Notes: generated from the letters alone by a model not told the origin. A stretch of DNA of 32,030 nt from Brotaphodocola catenula (GCA_020686985.1 JAJEPU010000039.1:1-32030), one strand, 5' to 3'. Positions 8,969-16,253 are shown, counted from the stretch's first letter. Numbers and translations are program-made.

Positions 8969-9014
8969 AACGAGACGTCCCCTAAAGGCTACTCCTCCCT
9001 GAGTATACGTCTCG
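8963..9014 (-). terminator. First terminator in the dppA leader (attenuator candidate)
   Basis: On the minus strand CGAGACGT pairs perfectly with ACGTCTCG and is followed by eight T residues. The long loop contains a second small hairpin (ACTC/GAGT) and a GGAGTAGCC stretch. Just upstream lies another hairpin, AACCG-TTTAC-CGGTT, preceded by the near-palindrome GGTGATATCAACC. It sits about 115 bases downstream of the inferred transcription start and about 240 bases before dppA. It would either end a short RNA or act as a regulated attenuator. Confidence 0.8.
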
Positions 9015-9135
9015 TGTCAAACCGGTAAACGGTTGATATCACCTGTTCACTTTTCTCTTAATCATTCGTGTTCATCTTAGCTGGCAATAACTTCTGTTTC
9101 ACAAATTCCAGTATACATCATAAAAGCCACTTGTC

Positions 9136-9164
9136 ACTATACTCTCCCATCTGTATTTTGTCAA
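9136..9164 (-). promoter_or_regulatory. Sigma-A-type promoter of the dpp leader transcript
   Basis: The minus strand reads TTGACA, 17 bases, TATAGT, which is one base from the full consensus. The transcript should start near 9129, giving a leader of about 405 nt before dppA. The region 9165-9532 further upstream is AT-rich, contains a direct repeat of TGCCCCGG (about 9322 and 9365), and shows no convincing gene. Confidence 0.8.
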
Positions 9165-9532
9165 GAACAATTTCTTTTTTTCTGTTATATTTTTTAGTGA
9201 TTTCTGCATTATATATGTGGTAATTTTATTTTTTTATCGTCATTTTTGCCATTTATGTCTTTTGTTTTAGTTTTCTATCCTTATTTTCACTTCTGTTTTT
9301 TTCTTCCTTTTTTTCAAAATTGCCCCGGATCTTTGACAAAAATTTAGCCAAGAACCTCTGATTTTGCCCCGGGTCATCATATAAATGACAACAACTACGC
9401 ACTTGACAATCCTTTCCAGTTATGAAACAATAATGAGATACAACACACAAAAAAATAGAAATGCAGATAAAAATGCCATATTCAAACAAACATTGAAACA
9501 AAAGAAAAAAGAAAGGGTGAATCCATTATACG

Positions 9533-10492
9533 ATGAATCTCAATGCAAAAAAACAACTCTCTCAGATTGCATGGGCTTATGTCCTCTTTCTGATTGTGAA
9601 CCGTGTGGCTTCTCTGATTCTCACATTTTTGATCCGAGTGCTCTCCTTTGCCCTTGCAACCACAGGAATCCTTGATCCCTCATTTCTGTTTGGGACAGAT
9701 GTCTCCATGCTTCTCTCCCTGTTTCTCATGTACGGAATTGCTTTTCCTTTCTTTGTGTGGAAAATGAACCGGATTCCATCATGGACGAAGACCGACAAAA
9801 AGACGATCCCGGCAAGCGATTTTGCCGTACTCCTCATCTTCTGCCTCGGCATGACCTATATCGGCAACCTGATCGGGCAGTACCTGATGGCGATCGCCGG
9901 AAGTCTGAGTGGAACAGTACAGGAAAATCCCTTAGATGATCTGATCACAGGAATGCATCTCAGTGTCGTCTTCCTCTCCACCGTATTAATCGCTCCGGTC
10001 ATGGAAGAGCTGATGTTTCGCAAATACCTCGTCGATCGCCTCGCCCCGTTTGGTCAGAAGACCGCTGTGATTCTCTCTGGACTCAGCTTTGGACTCTTCC
10101 ATGGAAACTGCTTTCAGTTTTTCTATGCCACAATGCTCGGAATGGTCTTTGCCTATCTGTACAGCAGTACCGGACGGATTCGCTACAATATCGCCCTTCA
10201 TATGATCATCAATTTTGTGGGCGGAGTTGTTCCGATCTTTCTCGCAGACAACTCCGCGGTGAGTGGATTTCTCTCCCTGCTGATTTCGATCTTTTTCGGT
10301 GCAGTCGCCCTCGCCTGCATGATCATTGCGATTGTAATTTTCTGCATTTCAATAAGAAAATTAAAGTGGTTTCCTGGATGGATTGCACTTGATGAGCCTA
10401 TTGTCAATGTAATTTTAAAAGCTCCTGGTGTCTGGTTCTTTCTGATTATGACGGGAATCAGCTTTGTGATCTCCTGGATCAGCGGATCATAA
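9533..10492 (+). CDS. CPBP family intramembrane metalloprotease
   Basis: 319 aa integral membrane protein with about eight hydrophobic segments. The CPBP (Abi/CaaX-protease-like) motifs are clear: EELMFR at 158-163 (EExxxR), FGLFHGN at 186-192, and HMIIN at 223-227. These residues form the membrane-embedded catalytic site of the Rce1/CPBP superfamily. The start is preceded by AAAGGGTG at a rather long spacing. It is the only plus-strand gene between two minus-strand units, and its neighbours give no hint of the substrate. In Gram-positive bacteria such proteins are linked to bacteriocin self-immunity or protein maturation, but no bacteriocin gene is seen nearby. Confidence 0.88.
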   Translation: MNLNAKKQLSQIAWAYVLFLIVNRVASLILTFLIRVLSFALATTGILDPSFLFGTDVSMLLSLFLMYGIAFPFFVWKMNRIPSWTKTDKKTIPASDFAVLLIFCLGMTYIGNLIGQYLMAIAGSLSGTVQENPLDDLITGMHLSVVFLSTVLIAPVMEELMFRKYLVDRLAPFGQKTAVILSGLSFGLFHGNCFQFFYATMLGMVFAYLYSSTGRIRYNIALHMIINFVGGVVPIFLADNSAVSGFLSLLISIFFGAVALACMIIAIVIFCISIRKLKWFPGWIALDEPIVNVILKAPGVWFFLIMTGISFVISWISGS

Positions 10493-10577
10493 GACTCCTC
10501 CTAACGATCCCAACAATACAATCATAAAATTCAGCTCACAAGCAACCCTTTATCGACAAGCAAAGGAGACCTTTTCC

Positions 10578-10808
10578 ATGAGTATTCATTCCTCAGATCT
10601 CAAGACCGCATCCTTCCTTCAGGAGCGCCACAGCGTTCCTCTCGATCTGTGCGCCCAGAAATTAAAGCGGAGTGTCAGCAGTGTCAAGCGCAGTATCGCC
10701 TTCCTCAATTTTTCGCTGAATATGACGCATCTGTACCAGACACTCTATTTAACCCGGCACAAAGAAAAAAGACAGTCAGGCGTTCTCCGAGTGGCTCAAC
10801 CAATATGA
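10578..10808 (+). CDS. Short HTH-like protein, possibly a truncated regulator
   Basis: 76 aa with a strong ribosome site (AAAGGAGACC, 8 bases before ATG). Residues 8-45 look like a winged or simple helix-turn-helix: alternating hydrophobics around LDLCAQKLKRSVSSVKRSIAFLN, as at the N-terminus of larger transcription regulators. The last 30 residues lose this character, and another frame is open across 10649-10861 to the convergent AEC gene. Either it is a genuine mini-regulator or the remnant of a longer gene broken by frameshift or deletion. The rest of 10493-10850 shows no other feature. I do not recognise a named family. Confidence 0.4.
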   Translation: MSIHSSDLKTASFLQERHSVPLDLCAQKLKRSVSSVKRSIAFLNFSLNMTHLYQTLYLTRHKEKRQSGVLRVAQPI

Positions 10809-10850
10809 GCTTTACACAGAAGTGCTTCCACGCAGAGGAGTCCGTGCTTT

Positions 10851-11789
10851 TTATACTGTAAAGAAATGCTGAAGAAGCCAGCACACAATCGGAAGTGTCA
10901 CGATCGAGCCGATTGTTGTCACAAAGATTCCGCCCATCGCATAATCTCCCTCTGATCCAGATGCTTTCGCCATCATGACTGCAGATGCCATTGCCGGAAG
11001 TGCCGTCAACAGTGCAATCGTCATACGCAGATCCGCAGAAATCGGGACAAAACCAAGCACCAGATAGACGAGAATCGGAGCCACAAGCATTTTGACAAGC
11101 ACAATTCCGTAAAGCTCCGGTCGAAACGCATAGCGACGGATATCCATGCACGCAAAGACCCCGCCGAGATAGATCATTGCAAGCGGGGTCGCCGTTCCTC
11201 CGATCTTCTGCAATCCGGTGTTGATGACTCCCGGCACCGGAATCCGGGCGATAATAAAGACGAGAGCCAATGCGATCGCTGTCGTCGCCGGATTGATCAT
11301 CTTTTTTAACTTAAATCCGCCCTCTGCTCCCTCCGGCGTTGTGAGCTTTACACCGAGGGTCCACAACACAGACTGATCCACGATCGTCACAAGCGAAATA
11401 TAGAGCATACCACTCTGCGGATAGATGCTTGAGATAATCGGAATTCCCATAAATCCGATATTTCCAAACATCGAGATCGCCCGGTAAACCAGAGCCGTAT
11501 TTCCCTTCAGTCGAAAGACTTTTGCCAAGAAAAGGCTCTCAAGAAAGAAAAACGCATAGAGCACTGCCGTCAGAGCGATGACTTCTGCGCTCGAAAACAG
11601 CGTCTCCCTCTGCACACCATTGACTGTATTAATAAAAATCAAAACCGGAAGTCCGAGCTTCAACACATATTTTGCAAGCACTTCAAGCGTCTCTGCACAG
11701 AAGACCTTCGTCTTGACAAGAGCTACTCCCGCAAGAATATAAACGACAAACAAGCCGATCTGCTCCACCACAATTCCAAATGTATCCAT
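10851..11789 (-). CDS. AEC (auxin efflux carrier) family transporter
   Basis: 312 aa with about ten hydrophobic segments in two halves, the size and layout of bacterial AEC permeases. The N-terminal half has the conserved-looking KYVLKLGLPVLIFINT stretch, and the C-terminal half has ALLTALPAMASAVMMA, typical of the family. Bacterial members move malate, malonate or other organic anions rather than auxin. The start ATG has GAGAGGGG about 11 bases upstream. It faces the small HTH-like gene and lies after the terminator of the gene at 11945-12301. Substrate is not predictable here. Confidence 0.87.
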   Translation of the reverse strand: MDTFGIVVEQIGLFVVYILAGVALVKTKVFCAETLEVLAKYVLKLGLPVLIFINTVNGVQRETLFSSAEVIALTAVLYAFFFLESLFLAKVFRLKGNTALVYRAISMFGNIGFMGIPIISSIYPQSGMLYISLVTIVDQSVLWTLGVKLTTPEGAEGGFKLKKMINPATTAIALALVFIIARIPVPGVINTGLQKIGGTATPLAMIYLGGVFACMDIRRYAFRPELYGIVLVKMLVAPILVYLVLGFVPISADLRMTIALLTALPAMASAVMMAKASGSEGDYAMGGIFVTTIGSIVTLPIVCWLLQHFFTV

Positions 11790-11829
11790 CTTTTGTCATT
11801 CCCCTCTCCGTCTTACTCTTACATGGAAT

Positions 11830-11880
11830 ACAAAAACGAGAAGCTCTATCCGGGAGCTTCCCAGATATGCTTCTCATTTT
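11830..11880 (-). terminator. Terminator downstream of the small Cys-rich gene
   Basis: On the minus strand GAGAAGC (transcribed from 11875) pairs with GCTTCTC (11844-11838), with an inner GGGAAGCTCCC palindrome, followed by GTTTTTG. It lies between the small gene ending at 11945 and the AEC start at 11789. A second small hairpin AAGTAG-AGC-CTACTT lies just before it (about 11900-11914). Confidence 0.65.
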
Positions 11881-11944
11881 CCTATCTTTTATTTTTTATT
11901 AAGTAGGCTCTACTTATCTAATTACTCTTGAGTGAAGTTAAGCT

Positions 11945-12301
11945 CTACTTGAGCATCTCGTCTTTCTTTGCAAGAATCGCCTCTACTGCGCTACATGCCG
12001 GGCAATCACAGTACTTTGCACCCTTTGCCTTGATCTCTTTTGCATGCTCTGCAACTGCTCCTGCCTTGTCACCAAACACACCTGCTCCTGCCGGGGACTC
12101 TGCAAATGCAATCAAACCATCGATTGGAATGATGTCTTCCTCAAGCTCAGCGATGTAATTCTTCGTCATCTCAGCTTCCTTTTCGGTTCCAAGAGCATCC
12201 AACCAAGCCTGTCCTGCCTGCTTTGCCTCTGCACAGCAACTCGATGCATCGATCAACTCGTGTGTCTTCTCAACAATGTAATTCATCAGCTGGTTTTCCA
12301 T
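11945..12301 (-). CDS. Small conserved Cys-rich protein of unknown function
   Basis: 118 aa from the ATG at 12301, selected because GAGAGGGG lies 10 bases upstream and a sigma-A-type promoter is correctly placed further up; an in-frame ATG at 12376 lies in the promoter itself. No signal peptide or membrane helix. Two cysteine groups stand out: SSCCAEAK near residue 22 and KYCDCPAC near residue 98. The middle is acidic and helical (ELEEDIIPIDGLIAFAES). I recall closely similar short proteins in gut Clostridia, some apparently mislabelled as Hsp90-like, but I know of no tested function. The CxCxxC pattern suggests metal or redox chemistry, which is inference only. Confidence 0.75.
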   Translation of the reverse strand: MENQLMNYIVEKTHELIDASSCCAEAKQAGQAWLDALGTEKEAEMTKNYIAELEEDIIPIDGLIAFAESPAGAGVFGDKAGAVAEHAKEIKAKGAKYCDCPACSAVEAILAKKDEMLK

Positions 12302-12347
12302 AAGATTATGACCCCTCTCTAAAATAATTGTGTATAAACCCGTTCTT

Positions 12348-12376
12348 ATTTTAGCATAATAATCAGAAAAAATCAA
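12348..12376 (-). promoter_or_regulatory. Promoter of the small Cys-rich gene
   Basis: The minus strand reads TTGATT, 17 bases, TAAAAT. The predicted start near 12341 leaves a 40-base leader before the ATG at 12301. Confidence 0.7.
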
Positions 12377-12410
12377 ATCTGTGACAATCTACCAGGATGA
12401 TCTACGATCT

Positions 12411-13088
12411 CTATTTAGAAGAGCCCGCGGTGATCACACCTGTCTTTCCGCCGTCTGCCTCCGGATTGCTCTCACCGCTGTTCGGAGTGTTGCTCGTTCC
12501 GCTTCCGTTCTGGGAATTTGATCCATTATTAAAGTTATAGGAGTTTGCAGTTGCAACCTGAGTCGTGCAGGTTCCGTCTGCCTGGAAGTTATATACAACG
12601 CCATCGATTGTGCGGGAAGTGCCGGCAACCATCACTCCGTTTGACGGGTCAAAATAGTAGGTGCTTCCATTGACATTCTGGAAACCGGTCTGTATCTTTC
12701 CATCGGTTCCAAACAGATACCAGTATCCGTCAACCGGCATTGCAATGTTGATTGCACACTTACCAGAATCCGGGTAAAAGTAATAGCGCGCACCATCAAT
12801 CGTGCGCCATCCAGTCCAGAGAGCGCCATCCTCTGCCATATAGAAGTAATCCTGACCAATGCGAAGCCAGCCAATCGCAAGCGTACCATCCGACATTCCA
12901 TAGTAGTACTTGTCCGATGCTGTATCATGGATCAGTCCGGTTGCAACCGTTCCATCCGGCATATAATAATAGAGCTTGTCTCCAGACTTGGTCACTCCTG
13001 CTGCATAGGCACTCATTCCACTTCCGATCACAACACTGCCAAGAACTCCTGCAAGCATTGCAGCTGCTGCTTTGCGATATAATTTCAT
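12411..13088 (-). CDS. Secreted protein with cell-wall-binding repeats
   Basis: 225 aa from the ATG at 13088, which has CTGGAGGAC upstream; an earlier in-frame ATG lies before that site. A signal peptide (basic start, hydrophobic core, SAYAAG cleavage region near residue 30) is followed by about six or seven aromatic repeats of about 20 residues with the choline/glucan-binding pattern (GW…YYF…DG). The last 55 residues are rich in Ser, Asn and Gly with no fold visible. The repeats typically hold proteins on the envelope. No catalytic domain is present, so it is probably a wall-associated structural or adhesive protein. It is transcribed separately from its neighbours. A possible -10 TATAAT lies about 45 bases upstream of the ATG without a clear -35. 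Confidence 0.85.
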   Translation of the reverse strand: MKLYRKAAAAMLAGVLGSVVIGSGMSAYAAGVTKSGDKLYYYMPDGTVATGLIHDTASDKYYYGMSDGTLAIGWLRIGQDYFYMAEDGALWTGWRTIDGARYYFYPDSGKCAINIAMPVDGYWYLFGTDGKIQTGFQNVNGSTYYFDPSNGVMVAGTSRTIDGVVYNFQADGTCTTQVATANSYNFNNGSNSQNGSGTSNTPNSGESNPEADGGKTGVITAGSSK

Positions 13089-13218
13089 TGTTCCGTCCTC
13101 CAGTTTCTGCATTTTTCTAAAAATTCACAATTATATCGGATGTTATACCGACTACCGATAATCATAAATTTTTCTTTCTCGTCTTTTTATTATAAACCCT
13201 AGAACCGTTCCAATGTAA

Positions 13219-13240
13219 AGAAAAAAATTTTAAAATTTTT
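13219..13240 (-). terminator. AT-rich terminator-like hairpin after the U32 gene
   Basis: On the minus strand AAAAATTT pairs with AAATTTTT around TA and runs into a T-tract. It lies about 65 bases after the stop of the gene ending at 13307. The stem is all A-T, so its strength as a terminator is doubtful. Confidence 0.3.
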
Positions 13241-13306
13241 GTGTCCTCAAACATCACCATAAATCTCATACGAAATTTTCAGTTTGGAACCGTCTGCGGG
13301 ATCCGA

Positions 13307-14356
13307 TCAGATGCGATAGTAACAGTTTCCACCACAACCTGATAAAAAAAGTTCCTGCTTCACGCGCTCCTGAAATTCGATTTCCGACGTGGAGTTTCCA
13401 AGAATCTCCCTTGCCCGACACAGATTCTGAATATCCCGCTCCATAAAATCCACATAATTTCCGCGCCCCACGAGCTTTAAATGTGTGATTCCGGCTTCCT
13501 GAAGTCTCCACAGCGCACAGAGACCACATCCACTCTCCCCGCAGAGATAGCCGTCCTCATCATAACTTTTTTCTGCGATGCTTCCCCCAGTTATTCCTCC
13601 CATCAGTTCTCCATCCTCATTGATGCGTCCGCTCTGTTTCATCCGCTCCCATTCTTCTCTTCCCTGTCTCGATTGAAGCGATGCCGATCCGGTCTCCGTC
13701 TGATCTTCCACCGGTGCAAGCCAATATGGTACCCGGCAGAGATGCCCGATCTCATCCCCGTGAAACGAATTGCAAAATGCCCCCGTAAACTGACAATTCT
13801 CATTCAGCACAAATGCCTCAAATTCCGTCGGAGAAAATACCTCAAACTTCATTCCAGTTACAGCGCGCATATCCGTAAACGTATTCTTTCGATGAAAAAT
13901 CACTCTCGTAAGCCCAAGGCGACTCAGCGCACGGATACTTCCGGTATTGACCTCTCCGTTCTCCCCACTCAGATGAATCTCGCAGTCAATCCCCTGCGCT
14001 CTCAGATACACAATCAAGGCGGGATCGGCAAGAATGAAACTGCGAAATCCAAGTTCCATACAGGAAGTGATGATCTTTGCAATCTCCGGGTATTGTTCTG
14101 GCAAATAATATAACGAATTGAACGTCAGATGAACAGGCTTCTGGTAACGGCACACCATTCCTGCCAGAATTTCAAGCTCACTGTACGATCCGATCTGCAC
14201 GTTGCAGCAGAGCACCTCCCGACGATTTAGTGGCGCTCTCGCCCCATATTTCGCCGTCCACGAGTACGGAACATATCCACAGAAACACTCATCTGCCCCT
14301 GCTGTGACAAAGCGGACATACTCGTCGATCGAGCCGAGTCCCGCTGTGATTTTCAT
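13307..14356 (-). CDS. U32-family (collagenase-like) protein with cysteine clusters
   Basis: 349 aa from the ATG at 14356, 29 bases after the upstream gene's stop; a longer start at 14482 would overlap that gene and add a low-complexity Asn/Gln/Asp-rich tail. Residues 2-14 (KITAGLGSIDEYV) match the typical U32 N-terminus. The U32 signature region is recognisable though divergent: E180-A-F182 then C188-x6-C195-x11-C207. A second cluster, C272-x4-C277-x2-C280, precedes THLKLVGRGN (291-300). Characterised U32 proteins (UbiU/UbiV, RlhA, TrhP) use conserved cysteines to bind a 4Fe-4S cluster and act in hydroxylation, so an Fe-S enzyme is more likely than a peptidase. It is encoded with its larger partner upstream. 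Confidence 0.82.
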   Translation of the reverse strand: MKITAGLGSIDEYVRFVTAGADECFCGYVPYSWTAKYGARAPLNRREVLCCNVQIGSYSELEILAGMVCRYQKPVHLTFNSLYYLPEQYPEIAKIITSCMELGFRSFILADPALIVYLRAQGIDCEIHLSGENGEVNTGSIRALSRLGLTRVIFHRKNTFTDMRAVTGMKFEVFSPTEFEAFVLNENCQFTGAFCNSFHGDEIGHLCRVPYWLAPVEDQTETGSASLQSRQGREEWERMKQSGRINEDGELMGGITGGSIAEKSYDEDGYLCGESGCGLCALWRLQEAGITHLKLVGRGNYVDFMERDIQNLCRAREILGNSTSEIEFQERVKQELFLSGCGGNCYYRI

Positions 14357-14385
14357 CTTTCTCTGATTTTTTTGATTTCTTTGAT

Positions 14386-15978
14386 CTATCTGATTGATCG
14401 GATCTTTTCGTCCCCGATTTCCATCAGATTGATCACAAGACGATCGATCCCAAGATCTCTCCAGTAATTTGCTTTGTTCCACTTACTCTCCTTCTCACAT
14501 ACCTGCAAAGCCTCAAGAATCTGCGCATCAAACCCAAACAAAGAATTTCCCCTGCCAACCATCTTCAAATGCTCCGGATACAGATACACAAAGCGATTGC
14601 AATATTTCGGACACTCCCTGACTAACGTCTGGTGCCCGCGCGCTCCATAGACACATCCCGCATACAAGGTACAGTACTGAGAAGTATTCGTCTGGTAAAA
14701 CGGGAGATGCAGACTGTTTTTCTCTCCCGGAAAACGGTGATCTGGAAGTCCCGCAATTGACTCCCACTCATAGCGCTCGATCTTAAATTCATTTTTCAAA
14801 AATTCCCGGTAAAAGTCGGCATAGAGGTTGTTCTCCCCAGCATTTTCCCGATCATAACCATCATAACCTTTTGCGCTTAAATATCTGCTGCGTGGATCTT
14901 TCCGGCGCTTATTTAAAAGGACTCCAAGACTTGGAATGATAAGATTTGGAATCTGCGCCAAAATCAAATCTGCCACCGCCCAGTCATTGACAACTACTTC
15001 TACTTTTTCCATTTCTGTCTCTGTGTCGCGTTCCTCGCACCATCGTTTAATCTCTTTTAACAAAGACTCGAAAAATTCCCGTGCCTCCTCCCTCAGATAA
15101 GATGTCACAATCGTTATACCGAGTTTTTCTGCTCTTGCCTTCTCAAGCAGACGCAAAAGTTTTTCTGTATCCGGAAAGAGAAGTGGGCAGAATGCGTTTC
15201 CTATATAAAGGCGGGCGGGGCGACACAACGCAAGGCGATGCTCTTGAAGCCCGTTTTTCTTCCAGTACCAATTAGAAAAGTCTTCGATCGAACAACTCAG
15301 ATACTTCTCATAGAGATATGGCTGGTCTAATTCTAATGCGATTTCTGGAAATTGATCTTCTATTTTTAAATTCTCTCGTTCCCTGGCATCCTTTTTTGTT
15401 TTCTCCGTCAACCCATTCCCCGAAATCGATTCAAACCACCGCTTTTTCTGTGCCTTCAGACTGCTCGCATGAATCTCGTCGAGATCAGCCGGATAGCCAA
15501 GCAGTGCTTCTGAGACTTCTGCGTCACAGCACTCTAGTTTCAAGCGAATGTAACGATCGTACTGACGGATCAATTTTTGAACTGCACGCGCAAATTCCGA
15601 CTGAGCTGATCGATCAAAGCATGCGCAAACCTCAACCAAAATTTCTGTCCAAAATCCTTTTTTCAAAACCTCACAAATCTCAAACTCAGTGATCCGAATC
15701 TCTCGATAAGCTCTTTTTTCCATTTCATAGAAACAGATCCGAAAGGATTTCAGCGAATTTTGAAAATCACCCTTCCACTCTGCAAGGCGAAAACAGAATT
15801 TCTCCTCCTCAATTCCGGTAATCCGAATCTCTTTCTCACAAAATCCCCCTCTACATTCCTCTGGATATTTCTCTGAACATTCTTCTGAATATTCTGCTAG
15901 ACCTTTCTTACATTCTTCCGGTTCTTTTATAAACTCTGCAAATCCTGCCAGCAAACCAAATGGAATCATTGAAATCAT
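14386..15978 (-). CDS. Uncharacterised U32-associated protein with C-terminal Cys cluster
   Basis: 530 aa from the ATG at 15978, which has a perfect AAAGGAGG seven bases upstream. I do not recognise a named family. Residues 20-50 hold three imperfect Glu-Cys repeats (PEEC, SEEC, PEEC). The middle is charged and helical. The C-terminal half reads like a barrel (RPARLYIGNAFCPLLFPD, GITIVTSYL, IPNLIIPSLGVLLN) and ends with C-x5-C-x13-C-x3-C followed by EHLKMVGRGN, nearly the same as THLKLVGRGN in the downstream U32 protein. This suggests a distant U32-type domain and an Fe-S cluster site, and a functional pair or heterodimer with the next gene. It has its own promoter candidate at 16008-16036. 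Confidence 0.75.
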   Translation of the reverse strand: MISMIPFGLLAGFAEFIKEPEECKKGLAEYSEECSEKYPEECRGGFCEKEIRITGIEEEKFCFRLAEWKGDFQNSLKSFRICFYEMEKRAYREIRITEFEICEVLKKGFWTEILVEVCACFDRSAQSEFARAVQKLIRQYDRYIRLKLECCDAEVSEALLGYPADLDEIHASSLKAQKKRWFESISGNGLTEKTKKDARERENLKIEDQFPEIALELDQPYLYEKYLSCSIEDFSNWYWKKNGLQEHRLALCRPARLYIGNAFCPLLFPDTEKLLRLLEKARAEKLGITIVTSYLREEAREFFESLLKEIKRWCEERDTETEMEKVEVVVNDWAVADLILAQIPNLIIPSLGVLLNKRRKDPRSRYLSAKGYDGYDRENAGENNLYADFYREFLKNEFKIERYEWESIAGLPDHRFPGEKNSLHLPFYQTNTSQYCTLYAGCVYGARGHQTLVRECPKYCNRFVYLYPEHLKMVGRGNSLFGFDAQILEALQVCEKESKWNKANYWRDLGIDRLVINLMEIGDEKIRSIR

Positions 15979-15998
15979 CTTCTCGCCTCCTTTCCTAA

Positions 15999-16041
15999 CT
16001 TTTTTGTATGATAGGACGCAATTTCCCACCATACAAAAAAG
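15999..16041. repeat. 12-bp inverted repeat enclosing a promoter
   Basis: CTTTTTTGTATG (15999-16010) and CATACAAAAAAG (16030-16041) are perfect inverted repeats 19 bases apart. The right arm holds the T-tract of the tRNA terminator and the -35 of the promoter for the 530-aa gene; the left arm touches the -10. It could be an operator or an RNA hairpin formed on read-through. Confidence 0.75.
16008..16036 (-). promoter_or_regulatory. Candidate promoter of the U32 gene pair
   Basis: The minus strand reads TTGTAT, 17 bases, TATCAT. The start would fall near 16001, 23 bases before the ATG. The -35 overlaps the T-tract of the terminator behind the tRNA genes. Confidence 0.55.
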
Positions 16042-16073
16042 CTCAGAAATCAAGAACTGACTTCTGAGCTTTA
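16035..16073 (-). terminator. Terminator of the tRNA-Trp transcript
   Basis: On the minus strand AAAGCTCAGAA pairs with TTCTGAGCTTT around a 17-base loop and is followed by a T-tract (16040-16035). It ends the tRNA unit seven bases after the last tRNA. Confidence 0.85.
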
Positions 16074-16079
16074 CACTAG

Positions 16080-16150
16080 CAGGGGAAGAGGGGCTCGAAC
16101 CCCCATCTACGGTTTTGGAGACCGCTGCTCTACCATTGAACTATTCCCCT
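16080..16150 (-). tRNA. trnW: tRNA-Trp (anticodon CCA), distal copy
   Basis: A 71-nt cloverleaf: acceptor AGGGGAA/TTCCCCT, D arm beginning GTTC, anticodon stem GCGGT/ACCGT with loop CTCCAAA giving anticodon CCA, and T loop TTCGAGC. Discriminator base is G and CCA is not encoded (CTA follows). It is identical over its length to the copy 103 bases upstream in the transcript. Confidence 0.97.
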
Positions 16151-16182
16151 ATATTTAGATGAAGTTTTGTGTCTCAACTGAG

Positions 16183-16253
16183 CAGGGGAAGAGGGGCTCG
16201 AACCCCCATCTACGGTTTTGGAGACCGCTGCTCTACCATTGAACTATTCCCCT
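16183..16253 (-). tRNA. trnW: tRNA-Trp (anticodon CCA), proximal copy
   Basis: Same 71-nt sequence and anticodon CCA as the distal copy. Its flank also repeats: AGATGAAGTTTTGTGTCTCA begins at 16157 and again at 16259, so gene plus spacer was duplicated in tandem, with one small indel in the spacer. Both copies share the promoter at 16294-16322. Confidence 0.97.

Noticed and set aside
8971-9014. Yybp-ykoY (manganese) riboswitch, because of the GGAGTAGCC stretch
   Set aside because: Only this short string recalls the consensus. The second conserved loop and the overall stem arrangement are missing, and the gene downstream is a peptide transporter.
9060-9125. Two tiny ORFs (14 and 5 codons) at the start of the dpp leader, as possible leader peptides
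   Set aside because: Neither has a ribosome binding site, and codon content shows no regulatory run of one amino acid. Chance ORFs of this size are expected.
9253-9501. 82-codon minus-strand ORF upstream of the CPBP gene
   Set aside because: Lys/Glu/Gln-rich tail from AT-rich DNA, no ribosome site, and it overlaps the promoter region of other genes. Treated as non-coding.
15999-16041. Invertible (phase-variable) promoter
   Set aside because: The arms are only 19 bases apart, far shorter than known invertons, and no site-specific recombinase gene is nearby.
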